A stretch of 64,000 nt of DNA from contig JBBJMP010000002.1 in NCBI GenBank assembly GCA_037718865.1, positions 124,001-188,000 of the forward strand, read 5' to 3'. The translations under genes were made by a program, and so were the position numbers. Under the pieces are notes generated by a model that made no database searches, was not told where the DNA came from, and saw nothing but the letters and a program-made list of their open reading frames with translations. Each line of letters opens with the position of its first letter. Position 1 is the stretch's first letter. Source of the DNA: JADCRZ01 sp037718865 (GTDB lineage Bacteria > Bacteroidota > Bacteroidia > Chitinophagales > Chitinophagaceae). Positions 1-9,493 of the stretch are shown in pieces.

Positions 1-2082
1 ACTCCTTTTCTTATTCGCGACAGTCAGAAGATCGGCGACAGGATAGGTAGCCGGGGCTTCCAGGGCCCCGGAGCAGCCATGACCGGGCGGGCAGGTGGTT
101 CGACCGCAGGGGCATCTGCAGCATACCGGTTTGACGAATCGCGCTCCGTGATCTACATGGAAAACACAAAGAATTTTCCGAAGAACACTGAGTTTGAAGC
201 AATGATCACCTTTACCGGCGGTCCATCTTCCGGCGGAAGAGGAGGCTTCGGCGGGCCAGGTATCGCCCCGGATCCAAATGCAATAACCGTCAGAATGCAC
301 CAGTCTTTCGTTGAGTTACCCGACAGCAATTATAAACCCCGGAAGTTTGATCCAAGGTCAGGCCTGAACATATTCAACTATATGGACCTGTCGGCTCCCA
401 TTAACGAAGCGGTAACAAAACGCTTTTCCAGGCGTCACCGCCTCGAGAAAAAAGATCCTGGGGCTGCCATGAGCGAACCTGTTAGGCCCATTGTATATTA
501 TATAGACCGTGGTGCACCCGGACCGATAAAAAAAGCGCTTATTGAAGGGGGCGCCTGGTGGAACCAGGCCTTTGAAGCGGCAGGTTATAAAAATGCCTTC
601 CTGGTAAAAGAATTACCGGTTGGCGCAGACCCTATGGATATCCGTTATAATGTAGTGAACTGGATCAACCGTTCCGGTTCACCCCGGGCCTTCTCCTATG
701 GATCTTCGTATATTGATCCAAGAACCGGTGAGATCATAAAAGGAGTAGTAACGCTTGGCTCGGACCGTCACCGGCAGGACTACCTGATCGCTGAAGGCCT
801 TTTGCAACCCTATGAAGACGGCAAACCGGTTTCCAAAAAGATGGAAGAAATGTCACTGGCCCGTATCCGGCAATTGTTTGCCCATGAGATCGGTCATACC
901 CTTGGCTTCTACCATAACTTTGCTGCCAGTGTAAAGGACCGCGCTTCCGTGATGGATTATCCCTTTCCGAAATTTGCGCTGAAAAATGACGGCACTATTG
1001 ATGTTTCGGATGCGTATGCAAAAGGCATTGGAAGCTGGGACAAGCGTGCCATTACCTGGGGTTACCAGGATTTCCCCAGGGGAACAGATGAGGAGCTTGC
1101 ACTTGAAAAGATCATGCAGCAAACTCTTAAGGAAGGGCACATTTTCATCCCCGACATCGGCGGTTATGCGCACCCGGTATCTCACCAATGGGATGGGGGC
1201 GAAAACCCGATCGGGGAGTTAACCCGGATCATGGAGGTTCGTAGGCACGTACTAGACAAATTTTCGGAAAAAGCGATTCCTGCAGGAGCTTCTATGGCCA
1301 CCCTGGAAGAAGTACTGGTACCCATGTACCTGTTACACCGCTACCAGATAGAAGCTGCAGCCAAATCGCTTGGAGGACTTTATTTTACACATGCGGTAAA
1401 AAACGACGGACAAACAATTACCAGGATGGTTGACCCTGTGGAACAATGGAAAGCTTTCGATGCGCTATTGAACACCGTAAATCCTGATGCTTTAGCGCTG
1501 CCTGAAGCGCTGATCCAAAAGATCCCTCCGCGCCCCAGCGGTTATCCATCGGGTATAGAAACATTCAGTTCACACACAGGTCCAACTTTTGATCCGCTTG
1601 GCGCAGCCGAAACCGCAGCCAGCACTACTATCGCCGCCATATTAGATCCGGCAAGGGCCGCCCGCCTGACTGAGTACCATGCCCGGGACAGCAAGCAACC
1701 CGGGTTGTTGCCCGTCATTGACAAGCTGATCGATAAAACCTGGAAAGCTCCTAAACTCCAGGGGTATAAAGGAGAACTGCAAACCCTGGTCAATAACCTT
1801 ACTTTGAAATACCTGCTGGCCCTGGCTGCTAACCCCGAAGCTTCTGAAAGTGTAAAAGGACAGGCCCTGCTAAAAATTGATGATCTGAAGCAGTGGCTGA
1901 GTTCCAATTTATCCGCTTTTGAGCCATTACAAAAAGCAAACCTGATGTTTGGACTGGCGCAAATCGGTGAGTTCAGCAAGAGCCCGGACAAATTTCAACC
2001 TTCCCCGGCATTAGAGATGCCCCCCGGTGCTCCAATTGGAATGCCAGATCTCAATTTCTTATATGACTGTTTTAAGTATTAG
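1..2082 (+). CDS. Zinc-dependent metalloprotease, 5' truncated by window edge
   Basis: The frame is open from the first base, so the start lies outside the window. The metzincin zinc motif HEIGHTLGFYH is encoded at about 883-915 and is followed by the Met-turn-like SVMDYP, giving three His ligands and a catalytic Glu. The arrangement, with a long helical C-terminal part ending near PPGAPIG, matches the large secreted Bacteroidota zinc metalloproteases annotated with DUF5117/DUF4953 regions. Such proteins are presumed periplasmic or surface peptidases; the substrate is unknown. The last dozen residues after PPGAPIG look like an extension beyond the usual end of the family, which is an impression and not an alignment. 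Confidence 0.88.
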   Translation, partial: TPFLIRDSQKIGDRIGSRGFQGPGAAMTGRAGGSTAGASAAYRFDESRSVIYMENTKNFPKNTEFEAMITFTGGPSSGGRGGFGGPGIAPDPNAITVRMHQSFVELPDSNYKPRKFDPRSGLNIFNYMDLSAPINEAVTKRFSRRHRLEKKDPGAAMSEPVRPIVYYIDRGAPGPIKKALIEGGAWWNQAFEAAGYKNAFLVKELPVGADPMDIRYNVVNWINRSGSPRAFSYGSSYIDPRTGEIIKGVVTLGSDRHRQDYLIAEGLLQPYEDGKPVSKKMEEMSLARIRQLFAHEIGHTLGFYHNFAASVKDRASVMDYPFPKFALKNDGTIDVSDAYAKGIGSWDKRAITWGYQDFPRGTDEELALEKIMQQTLKEGHIFIPDIGGYAHPVSHQWDGGENPIGELTRIMEVRRHVLDKFSEKAIPAGASMATLEEVLVPMYLLHRYQIEAAAKSLGGLYFTHAVKNDGQTITRMVDPVEQWKAFDALLNTVNPDALALPEALIQKIPPRPSGYPSGIETFSSHTGPTFDPLGAAETAASTTIAAILDPARAARLTEYHARDSKQPGLLPVIDKLIDKTWKAPKLQGYKGELQTLVNNLTLKYLLALAANPEASESVKGQALLKIDDLKQWLSSNLSAFEPLQKANLMFGLAQIGEFSKSPDKFQPSPALEMPPGAPIGMPDLNFLYDCFKY

Positions 2083-2158
2083 ATAGCCTGAGAGTACAAC
2101 ACTGGCGCGCATATGCAGACTGGCCCTTATGCGTCGGCTTACTGGTGCCCATGTCCAA

Positions 2159-3562
2159 CTATCGTAAAACCGTCAGTTCGATAACCGTATCCAAACTATC
2201 CCAGGCGTCTGCATTTTGTAAAGTCAAATTAATGCCATTTGCTACATAGGTTATCGAAACCGGATGACCGCTGTTCAGTATTCTCGCAGAACCGAATTTT
2301 TTTTTATCCGAAGGCAAAGGCAATTTTAAAACTTTACCGGAAGGCGCTTTTAATACGTGAATATACTCGTAACTATCATCCGTTGACTTTGTGGCAACAC
2401 CCCAGCTCAACTGATTAAGTGTGGAACCTGCTGGGGTAATAAACGAAGTACTTGCATAAGTATGTTTAACTGATTTGGATATAGGCGCTATCAACTCCCC
2501 CAATGCAATCAGTTGCTCCTTTACGCCCCTTTCCCATCCACCATACACGTACGGACTGGCGGCCCATGCCACTCCCCCACCCTGAACATTTATACCGGCC
2601 TGCACAACAGTATACGTAAATAGGCTTTCTACGTTATAGCGTAAAGCAACGCTTGAATGAGGCAGGCTTGCCCACCAGTCCCTGGAGATTACAGACACTA
2701 CCGGAGAGCCTGATGAAGGCCACTTGTTACTATTAACCTGTCCAAACTCTTCCCACCCAAAATATTCTTTTGCACCGATATCACTCCAATACAATTTTCC
2801 ATGATTATTCTGAATCATGATCAGGTTTGGAAAACGGCTTTTAATTGTACTTCTCAGTCTGGGAAAATCAACAGCTTTATCCATGTTGGCCCTTTTGTCA
2901 CCTTCGTCAATGAACAATCCGGAAATACGACTTCCATATTTATCGAGTAAATCTCTATAAATATCGTTGATAAAATCATTCCATTTTGCATATTTAAAAG
3001 TATGCCAATTGGGTGCATCATCTCCCAGTAGATTTACCCCAGCACCCCAACCGGTGGCGTTTTTTTCCTGGTCATCAAAATGATACCCCAGATAAGGATG
3101 GGTATATAACAAGACCTTAATTCCTTTTGCACCGACTGCAGTTAATATTTCACCGATCAAATCCTTATGCGATGTGTGACCAGTTATCCATGAATCCATT
3201 TTCACACTCGGGTAAAGTAACCGCATGTCCTTATGCCAGGCGGTAAATATTAAATATTCCACTTGCATCGAATCTATCTCGGCTGCAAATTTTACAGGAT
3301 CAAAATTAGCTGTCAAAGAATCATTATTCCGGCAAACCGTACCATCCCGATATACTGTAGCTCCGGCAACATAATGAACAAGTATTCCATATTTTAAAGA
3401 ACGAAAATCATGATTTTGCAGAAAATGCAGGTATGCCGTATCCTGCCTGTTAAACTCAGGCTGAGTATTCTTTACGTCTTTTGAACATGCCGGAATAAAA
3501 AAAATAATAAAAAATAAGAACGGGTAAAAAATAAAACCACAGCGAATACCGATATGACTCAT
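2159..3562 (-). CDS. GH29-like (alpha-L-fucosidase-like) lipoprotein
   Basis: The start at 3562 gives a hydrophobic leader with lipobox FIPACS, so the protein is probably a lipoprotein; an ATG 12 codons upstream would put a polar stretch before the leader and is less likely. The body reads like a TIM-barrel glycosidase of the GH29 type: KYGILVHYVAG near the start, FTAWHKDMRL, then GLFIDEGDKR where the GH29 nucleophile Asp normally sits, and later IMIQNNHGK. The match is to the fold and motif order only; the classical WFDG-type nucleophile motif is altered, so the activity may not be fucosidase. It stands alone, convergent with the metalloprotease gene. Confidence 0.6.
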   Translation of the reverse strand: MSHIGIRCGFIFYPFLFFIIFFIPACSKDVKNTQPEFNRQDTAYLHFLQNHDFRSLKYGILVHYVAGATVYRDGTVCRNNDSLTANFDPVKFAAEIDSMQVEYLIFTAWHKDMRLLYPSVKMDSWITGHTSHKDLIGEILTAVGAKGIKVLLYTHPYLGYHFDDQEKNATGWGAGVNLLGDDAPNWHTFKYAKWNDFINDIYRDLLDKYGSRISGLFIDEGDKRANMDKAVDFPRLRSTIKSRFPNLIMIQNNHGKLYWSDIGAKEYFGWEEFGQVNSNKWPSSGSPVVSVISRDWWASLPHSSVALRYNVESLFTYTVVQAGINVQGGGVAWAASPYVYGGWERGVKEQLIALGELIAPISKSVKHTYASTSFITPAGSTLNQLSWGVATKSTDDSYEYIHVLKAPSGKVLKLPLPSDKKKFGSARILNSGHPVSITYVANGINLTLQNADAWDSLDTVIELTVLR

Positions 3563-3722
3563 AACAGGGAATTGACTGACATCAGGGTGAATGCCCACCT
3601 GGAATATTGCGAGGACTTACTCTTCCTCTTAGCCTGGCCTTGGGACCATTAATATTACATCAAATATTCTATTAATCCCAAAGTAGTTCCTGCCCTGTAT
3701 AGAATGAGTAACAAGAGGCTTC

Positions 3723-5649
3723 TCAATTAAGCCTGAATGAAAAAGGTTGTTTTTTATACGATTTCACCAAAAGGCCATTTTGCTTTCCGGGATTCCATTT
3801 ACCGCTATTTTTGATCACGCGTATCGCTTCCTTTCTTAATCCGCCCGATACAGGACCACTTATCGCTTCTACCTTACTTACATTACCTTCCTTGTCTACA
3901 ATAAATTGTACAATTACCGTTCCTTCGATCTTTTTATCTATGGCCTCCTTAGGATACTTAAGCGTTTTACTCATATAGCCCGACCATTCACCAGGTCCAC
4001 CGGGAAACGAAGCCTCTTCTTCCAATTGTGTAAATATAACATTGTAAGAAGATGCCGGTCTTTTCTTTATCCGGTCTATTTCGGCTGCAGGCACCGTGTC
4101 TGTTGTAAGGGCCTGTTTCTCGGTTTGCCCACCCGTAGCTGATACGCTATGTTGATAATTTACAATTCCTTTCAGGATATTATGAGCAATTTTTTCCTGG
4201 TTTTGGCCATTTGTTATAAAATCAAGATCCGTATTATCAGTAAGGAAACCACATAAAATTAAAACAGTGGGAACAGGCGGTGTTTTCAACACCCATATTG
4301 AATTACTTTCATTAAGCTCTTCAGCAATTTTATACGTTTTTCTGATTTCCCCTGATATCGCTGAACCAAGCAGCTTACTCTTATCAAATTGTTTGTTCTG
4401 ACCCGACACATATATGTTGAACCCGCTTGCAGTGGAATTAGGACCACTTGCATTAATGTGAATAGAAACAAACACGTCTGCTTTATCAATTCCGGCAATG
4501 CTGGTCCTGTTTATCAAACCATCCTTGATATTGGAAGCACTTCCTGGTAAGATATCCTTATCCCTTGTCAAAATTACATTGACATTGTAATCTCCGCTTA
4601 GGTTTTTAATCTTCTGAGCGATGGAAAGCGTAAGTTCTTTCTCCAAATGTCCATCAATACTGTGTGCCCCTGCGTCTATTCCACCATGTCCCGCATCTAC
4701 GACAACTGTAATACTGCCGGCAGTCTTGTTGTAGAAATTACTACTTACTGCATACCGTTCACCGGTTCTTAACGCAAAAGCACAAAATAAAATGAATAGT
4801 AATGGCAATGCCATTAACCTTCTCATAGTTGAGCATGATGAAGGATTGTGATTAGTGATCATATTTATTCTCCTTTTTATTTGGTTGTTAAAAAATTGAT
4901 TGGATAAAAATGCGTTTTTGTTGTCAATAGCCTCCGTTACCAATAACTCCGCGTAATCATACTTATCAAGTGAAGAGCTGGCATATTCATCAGCCAAAAA
5001 TTCATGAATAGCCCTTAATTCTTTCATAACAAGATGATAGAATGGATTAAACCAACAGAATATGGTTATGCATTTGATAAAGATAATATCATAACTATGT
5101 CCCGCACGAATATGAAAAAGTTCATGCTTTAAGATCTGCTCTCCCTTCTTACTAGAAAGCAGGATCTTTTCATTCCAGAAAAGAAGATTAAAAAACGAAA
5201 ATGGGGTGCCCGGCTCTCGGGTATTATAAAATTTGACATTGTACAACTGTTCCCTCTTGTATATCTGTGAAAGTTTTTTAATATAATTTATAGACTTCCC
5301 CATATAAACTATCAATACTATAAGGCCGGTTAAATAAATAACCAATGCCATGTTTTGGATAGTGAGTAACGAGACCAGGAGGTCCCGCTGCGCAGTGATG
5401 ACGAATTCATCCTCCCACCCGGCGACAGATATAACTTTCAGGGATTTGATCAACACACTGTCAGTAGAATGACCAGCATACAAAAAAGGGATATTTAATA
5501 AAGGAAGCACCAGGGAAAGGGCCGGACTGATTACCAGGTAATACCGGTTATACTCATGGAAGTTGTTTATTGCGAAGGAAAAAGAAATAATAGGCAAACA
5601 GCGCTGCTGAGCAAACAATGACTTTTGTTAAAAATATGATTACAATCAT
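3723..5649 (-). CDS. BlaR1-type M56 peptidase / amidase_3-like / TonB C-terminal fusion, frameshifted near start
   Basis: Membrane-embedded M56 peptidase (HELFH zinc motif, about 160 residues into the long frame), then a transmembrane segment, then an Amidase_3-like domain (DAGHGG, a zinc-site-like Glu in HLEKEL, SIHIN), then a TonB-type C-terminal domain (EGTVIVQFIVDKEGNV). In BlaR1 the periplasmic end is a penicillin sensor; here the amidase-like module takes that place. The usual catalytic Glu of amidase_3 (VLVE-GF) is replaced (VLILCGF), so the module may bind rather than cut muropeptides (inference). The gene should start at ATG 5649, overlapping the blaI stop as ATGA and encoding a standard first membrane helix, but that frame stops at 5556-5554. 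One extra base near 5562 restores it. The main frame alone begins at TTG 5618. Confidence 0.8.
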
Positions 5650-6020
5650 ATGTCCTTTGCTTTAGATGATTTGATTTGTAACAGCAATTCTTCCAGTTCC
5701 TTTACAGACAATTTATTATCTGAGACGAATTGGGAAACCAGCTTGGCAGGCGAGTTTTCAAAATAGCCTTTCACTAACTGATTCATGGTCTTTTTTCCGT
5801 ATTCCTCCTTGGTGATCTTAGGGATGTATAAATTGTTTCTCCCTTGAATTAAATACCTGACAAATCCTTTTTCGACAAGTATTTTTAGAATAGTGGCAAT
5901 TGTATTGGAATGCGGTTTTGGCTCAGGAATGTTTTCAATAATATCCTTCAGAAAACCCTGTCCCAGTTTCCACAATACCTGCATAAGCTGTTCTTCCGTT
6001 TTAGTAAGGTTTTTAATCAT
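5646..6020 (-). CDS. blaI: BlaI/MecI/CopY-family transcriptional repressor
   Basis: Winged-helix repressor of about 124 residues with the family pattern LTKTEEQLMQVLW at the N terminus, the recognition region HSNTIATILKILVEKGFV, and a C-terminal dimerisation part. In this family the partner M56 protein triggers proteolysis of the repressor. ATG 6020 is preferred over a GTG-like start seven codons upstream because it gives the standard N terminus. The stop overlaps the start of the M56 gene as ATGA, which couples the two. It probably represses itself through the two palindromes just upstream. Confidence 0.92.
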   Translation of the reverse strand: MIKNLTKTEEQLMQVLWKLGQGFLKDIIENIPEPKPHSNTIATILKILVEKGFVRYLIQGRNNLYIPKITKEEYGKKTMNQLVKGYFENSPAKLVSQFVSDNKLSVKELEELLLQIKSSKAKDI

Positions 6021-6071
6021 AACTAAGAATTTAGTTGTCATAAAGATATATAACTAAAATACTAGTTACAA
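6021..6071 (-). promoter_or_regulatory. blaI promoter with two palindromic operators
   Basis: Two copies of AACTA-N6-TAGTT lie at 6021-6036 and 6052-6067, 31 bp apart. Between them on the minus strand is TATCTTTA (6048-6041), one base from the Bacteroidota -7 box TAnnTTTG. A TTG at 6071-6069 is spaced 20 bp from it. One palindrome therefore covers the -33/-7 spacer and the other covers the start region, the layout expected of an autorepressed blaI-blaR operon. Binding is inferred. Confidence 0.7.
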
Positions 6072-6176
6072 ATATTTTTTTACATTAAGCTGCATTAATT
6101 GCCTGATTAACCTTTCCTGCACCTTTTCCCTGCCAACGAATTGCCAAAACCTCCATCTTTGCACTAAATACTTTCT

Positions 6177-8270
6177 ATGACCAAAACCATTTTTATCGCA
6201 ACAGCTGAACCCTATAGCGGCAAGTCGATCATAGCCATAGGCCTTGTTAATATGCTGTTGGGTAAAGCGCAGAAAGTAGGTTACTTTAAACCCATCATCA
6301 ATGCCGACCCCAAAGAAAAAAAGGATGAGCACATTGAAACCATCATGGAATATTTTAACCTTCCCATTGATTATGAAGATACCTATGCGTTCACCCGGCA
6401 GGAAGCGCTAAGGCAGGTGGAAACGGAAAGTCAGGGCGAGATGATCGACACCATCATCAGGAAGGTAAAAAAACTTGAAGAAAGTTACGATTTCGTTGTT
6501 ATCGAAGGAAGTGATTTTGTAGGTGAAGGCACGGCTTTTGAATTTGAAGCCAACGTAACGATTGCCAGAAACCTGAGGGCTCCGGTTATCATCATTGTGT
6601 CGGGTGAGAATAAAACAACAGCCAACGTGGTCAACTCGGTTCTTGCCGTTTTAAGGAATTTTCAATCCCGGGAACTACAGGTGATGGCCATTGTGGCCAA
6701 CAAAGTAAAACCTGACCAGGTACATAATGTACGGGAATTGCTGACAACACAATTAGCCGATGGAACAATACTCGCCGTTATTCCTGAAGAAAAAAGCCTG
6801 CAAAGTCCTACAATGAAAGAGATTCAGGAACACCTTGGCGGAAAGCTGATCTTCGGCGGACAACACCTTTCAAACCAGGTGGATCATTTTATCACCGGTG
6901 CCATGCAGGTGCCGAATTTCCTGAGTTTTATCAAGGAAAATGTACTGATCGTAACCCCGGGCGATCGCGGGGATATCATCATTTGTGCCTTGCAGGCGAA
7001 CCTTTCCACCAATTATCCCAAGGTTGCCGGCATAGTGCTTACCGGAGGCTTTGAACCCGAGGCACCCATACTGCGTCTCATCGAAGGACTCCAGACGGTG
7101 ATTCCCATCATCGCGGTAAAAACCGGCACATTTAATACCACCACGCAAATCGGGTCAATTAAATCAACGATCAAAGCAGACAATACAAAGAAAATCGAGC
7201 TGGCCATCAACGTGTTTGAAAAATGGATCGACACCCGCTCCCTGGACGAAAAGATCGTCACGTACAAGCCAAAAGGAATTACGCCTCATATGTTTCAGTA
7301 CCAGTTAATCAAGTGGGCAAGGAGCCAGCGCAAACACATTGTATTACCGGAAGGCAATGATGAACGCATACTTAAAGCGGCAGCCAGGTTAATCAACCAG
7401 GATATTGTTGACCTTACCATCTTAGGTAATTACGCCGAGATAAGTGCTTTTGCAAAGACTCTGGGAGTAAACGTTGACTTCAGCAGGATACGCATTATAG
7501 ATCCTTCCCAATCAGATTTTTACGCTAGTTATGTAGACACCTTGTTTGAATTAAGAAAAAATAAAAATGTAACGTTGGAAATGGCCCGCGATATGATGAC
7601 GGATGTTTCTTATTTCGGCACCATGATGGTCTATAAAGGCCATGCAGACGGAATGGTGTCCGGTGCAGTTCATACCACCCAACACACGATAAGGCCGGCC
7701 CTTCAGTTTATAAAAACCAGGCCGGGAATTTCCGTTGTTTCCTCCGTGTTTTTCATGTGCCTTCCTGACCGCGTATCCGTTTTCGGAGATTGCGCCGTGA
7801 ACCCCAATCCCACTGCCGAACAACTGGCGGAGATTGCCATCTCTTCCGCTGAAAGCAGTCAGCGTTTCGGCATAGAACCGAAGATCGCCATGTTGTCGTA
7901 TTCTTCAGGAACTTCCGGAGAAGGAGAAGAAGTGGAAAAAGTGCGCCGGGCCACAGAAATCGTAAAACAAAAAAGACCCGACCTCAAAGTGGAAGGGCCC
8001 ATTCAATACGACGCTGCAGTAGACCCTGTTGTGGGCCACCAGAAACTGCCAGATTCTGAAGTAGCCGGTAAAGCAAGCGTACTCATTTTTCCGGATCTCA
8101 ATACTGGGAACAATACCTACAAAGCTGTGCAACGGGAAACAGGGGCCCTGGCCATAGGCCCCATGCTTCAGGGCCTTAATAAACCGGTAAACGACCTCAG
8201 CCGTGGCTGTACAGTAGATGATATATTCAATACGGTAATTATAACTGCCATACAGGCGCAGGAACAATAA
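6177..8270 (+). CDS. pta: Phosphate acetyltransferase, long form
   Basis: Interconverts acetyl-CoA and acetyl phosphate. At 697 residues it is the long, three-part form: an N-terminal BioD-like P-loop region (EPYSGKS at the start), a central DRTGG-type regulatory region, and the C-terminal catalytic PTA domain from about residue 365 (LPEGNDERILKAA, SYSSGTSGEGEEVEKV, GPIQYDAAVD). Start ATG 6177. It lies 14 bp upstream of ackA and is certainly co-transcribed with it. It is divergent from blaI, with about 100 bp between the blaI operators and its start. Confidence 0.97.
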   Translation: MTKTIFIATAEPYSGKSIIAIGLVNMLLGKAQKVGYFKPIINADPKEKKDEHIETIMEYFNLPIDYEDTYAFTRQEALRQVETESQGEMIDTIIRKVKKLEESYDFVVIEGSDFVGEGTAFEFEANVTIARNLRAPVIIIVSGENKTTANVVNSVLAVLRNFQSRELQVMAIVANKVKPDQVHNVRELLTTQLADGTILAVIPEEKSLQSPTMKEIQEHLGGKLIFGGQHLSNQVDHFITGAMQVPNFLSFIKENVLIVTPGDRGDIIICALQANLSTNYPKVAGIVLTGGFEPEAPILRLIEGLQTVIPIIAVKTGTFNTTTQIGSIKSTIKADNTKKIELAINVFEKWIDTRSLDEKIVTYKPKGITPHMFQYQLIKWARSQRKHIVLPEGNDERILKAAARLINQDIVDLTILGNYAEISAFAKTLGVNVDFSRIRIIDPSQSDFYASYVDTLFELRKNKNVTLEMARDMMTDVSYFGTMMVYKGHADGMVSGAVHTTQHTIRPALQFIKTRPGISVVSSVFFMCLPDRVSVFGDCAVNPNPTAEQLAEIAISSAESSQRFGIEPKIAMLSYSSGTSGEGEEVEKVRRATEIVKQKRPDLKVEGPIQYDAAVDPVVGHQKLPDSEVAGKASVLIFPDLNTGNNTYKAVQRETGALAIGPMLQGLNKPVNDLSRGCTVDDIFNTVIITAIQAQEQ

Positions 8271-8284
8271 CCCACCATTCCACC

Positions 8285-9493
8285 ATGAACATTTTCGTAG
8301 TAAACTCAGGCAGCAGCTCCATCAAGTACCAGCTCTTCAGGATGCCCTTTGAAAAGCCTGTGTGCAGCGGTTTGGTAGAACGTATAGGGTTAGAGGACGC
8401 TGTGATCACGCACACCGTTTTTTCGGGCGAAGAAGAAAAACGTACCCGGCGCACCCCTGACCTGGCTGACCATGAAGCAGGATTTAAAGAAGTTGGACAA
8501 TTATTAACAGACCCTGATACCGGGGTTATTAAAGATCCGACAGAAATTGACGTAGTTGGACATCGGGTGGTGCATGGCGGTGAAAGCTTTGCCGACACAA
8601 CAATCATTACCCATGAGGTGAAAGAAGAAATAAAGATACTCTTCCCGCTCGCCCCTTTGCACAACCCGGCCAACTACCTGGGTATAGAAGTAGCGGAGAA
8701 AATATTCACCCGGGCAAAACAGGTAGCTGTGTTTGACACCGCTTTTCACCAAACCATGCCTGAAAGGGCTTACCGATATGCTATCCCTAAAACATTTTAT
8801 ACCAACTCACGTATAAGGGCATACGGTTTTCATGGAACCAGCCACAAATATGTAACCGAAAAGGCCTTGACTTATCTAAAAAAACCCCTTGCAAAAATCA
8901 TCACCATTCACCTGGGCAATGGCTGCAGCATTACGGCTGTGGATGGGGGAAGATCAGTGGATACCAGCATGGGTTTCGGTCCGCTGGGCGGACTGGTCAT
9001 GGGTACCCGCTCCGGAGATATCGACCCGGCCATCATATTCCACCTGATCAATCAGTTGGGTTATGATCCGGAACAGGTAAATACCTTACTTAACAAGAGA
9101 AGCGGCATGCTCGGACTGACCGGCTTCAGTGATATGCGTGACATTAATAAAGCAATTGAGTCGGGTAATGAACAGGCTAAGCTTGCGTATGACCTGTATG
9201 CCTACAGGATTAAAAAATACATTGGTTCTTATGCCGCAGTACTTAACCACCTCGATGCTATCGTTTTTACGGCAGGAGTCGGAGAAAATGACGCGAACAT
9301 ACGCAAACGTATATGCGCCGATATGAATTTTATAGGAATTAGCTTTGACGAAAGCAAAAACGATATGCGCTCGGGAGGTTTGCGGGAAATCAACGCTGCG
9401 GATTCGCGGGTAAAGGTACTGGTAATACCTACCAACGAAGAGCTGGAAATTGCCAGGCAATGTTTTGAATTGTTGAGAAAAAAAAACGTATGA
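8285..9493 (+). CDS. ackA: Acetate kinase
   Basis: Makes ATP and acetate from acetyl phosphate, completing the Pta-AckA pathway with the gene upstream. The 402-residue length is typical. Family motifs are all present: NSGSSSIKYQLF at the N terminus, HRVVHGGE, GFHGTSHKYV, HLGNGCSITAV, MGTRSGDIDP and FTAGVGEND. The stop codon overlaps the start of the next gene by four bases (ATGA). Confidence 0.98.
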   Translation: MNIFVVNSGSSSIKYQLFRMPFEKPVCSGLVERIGLEDAVITHTVFSGEEEKRTRRTPDLADHEAGFKEVGQLLTDPDTGVIKDPTEIDVVGHRVVHGGESFADTTIITHEVKEEIKILFPLAPLHNPANYLGIEVAEKIFTRAKQVAVFDTAFHQTMPERAYRYAIPKTFYTNSRIRAYGFHGTSHKYVTEKALTYLKKPLAKIITIHLGNGCSITAVDGGRSVDTSMGFGPLGGLVMGTRSGDIDPAIIFHLINQLGYDPEQVNTLLNKRSGMLGLTGFSDMRDINKAIESGNEQAKLAYDLYAYRIKKYIGSYAAVLNHLDAIVFTAGVGENDANIRKRICADMNFIGISFDESKNDMRSGGLREINAADSRVKVLVIPTNEELEIARQCFELLRKKNV

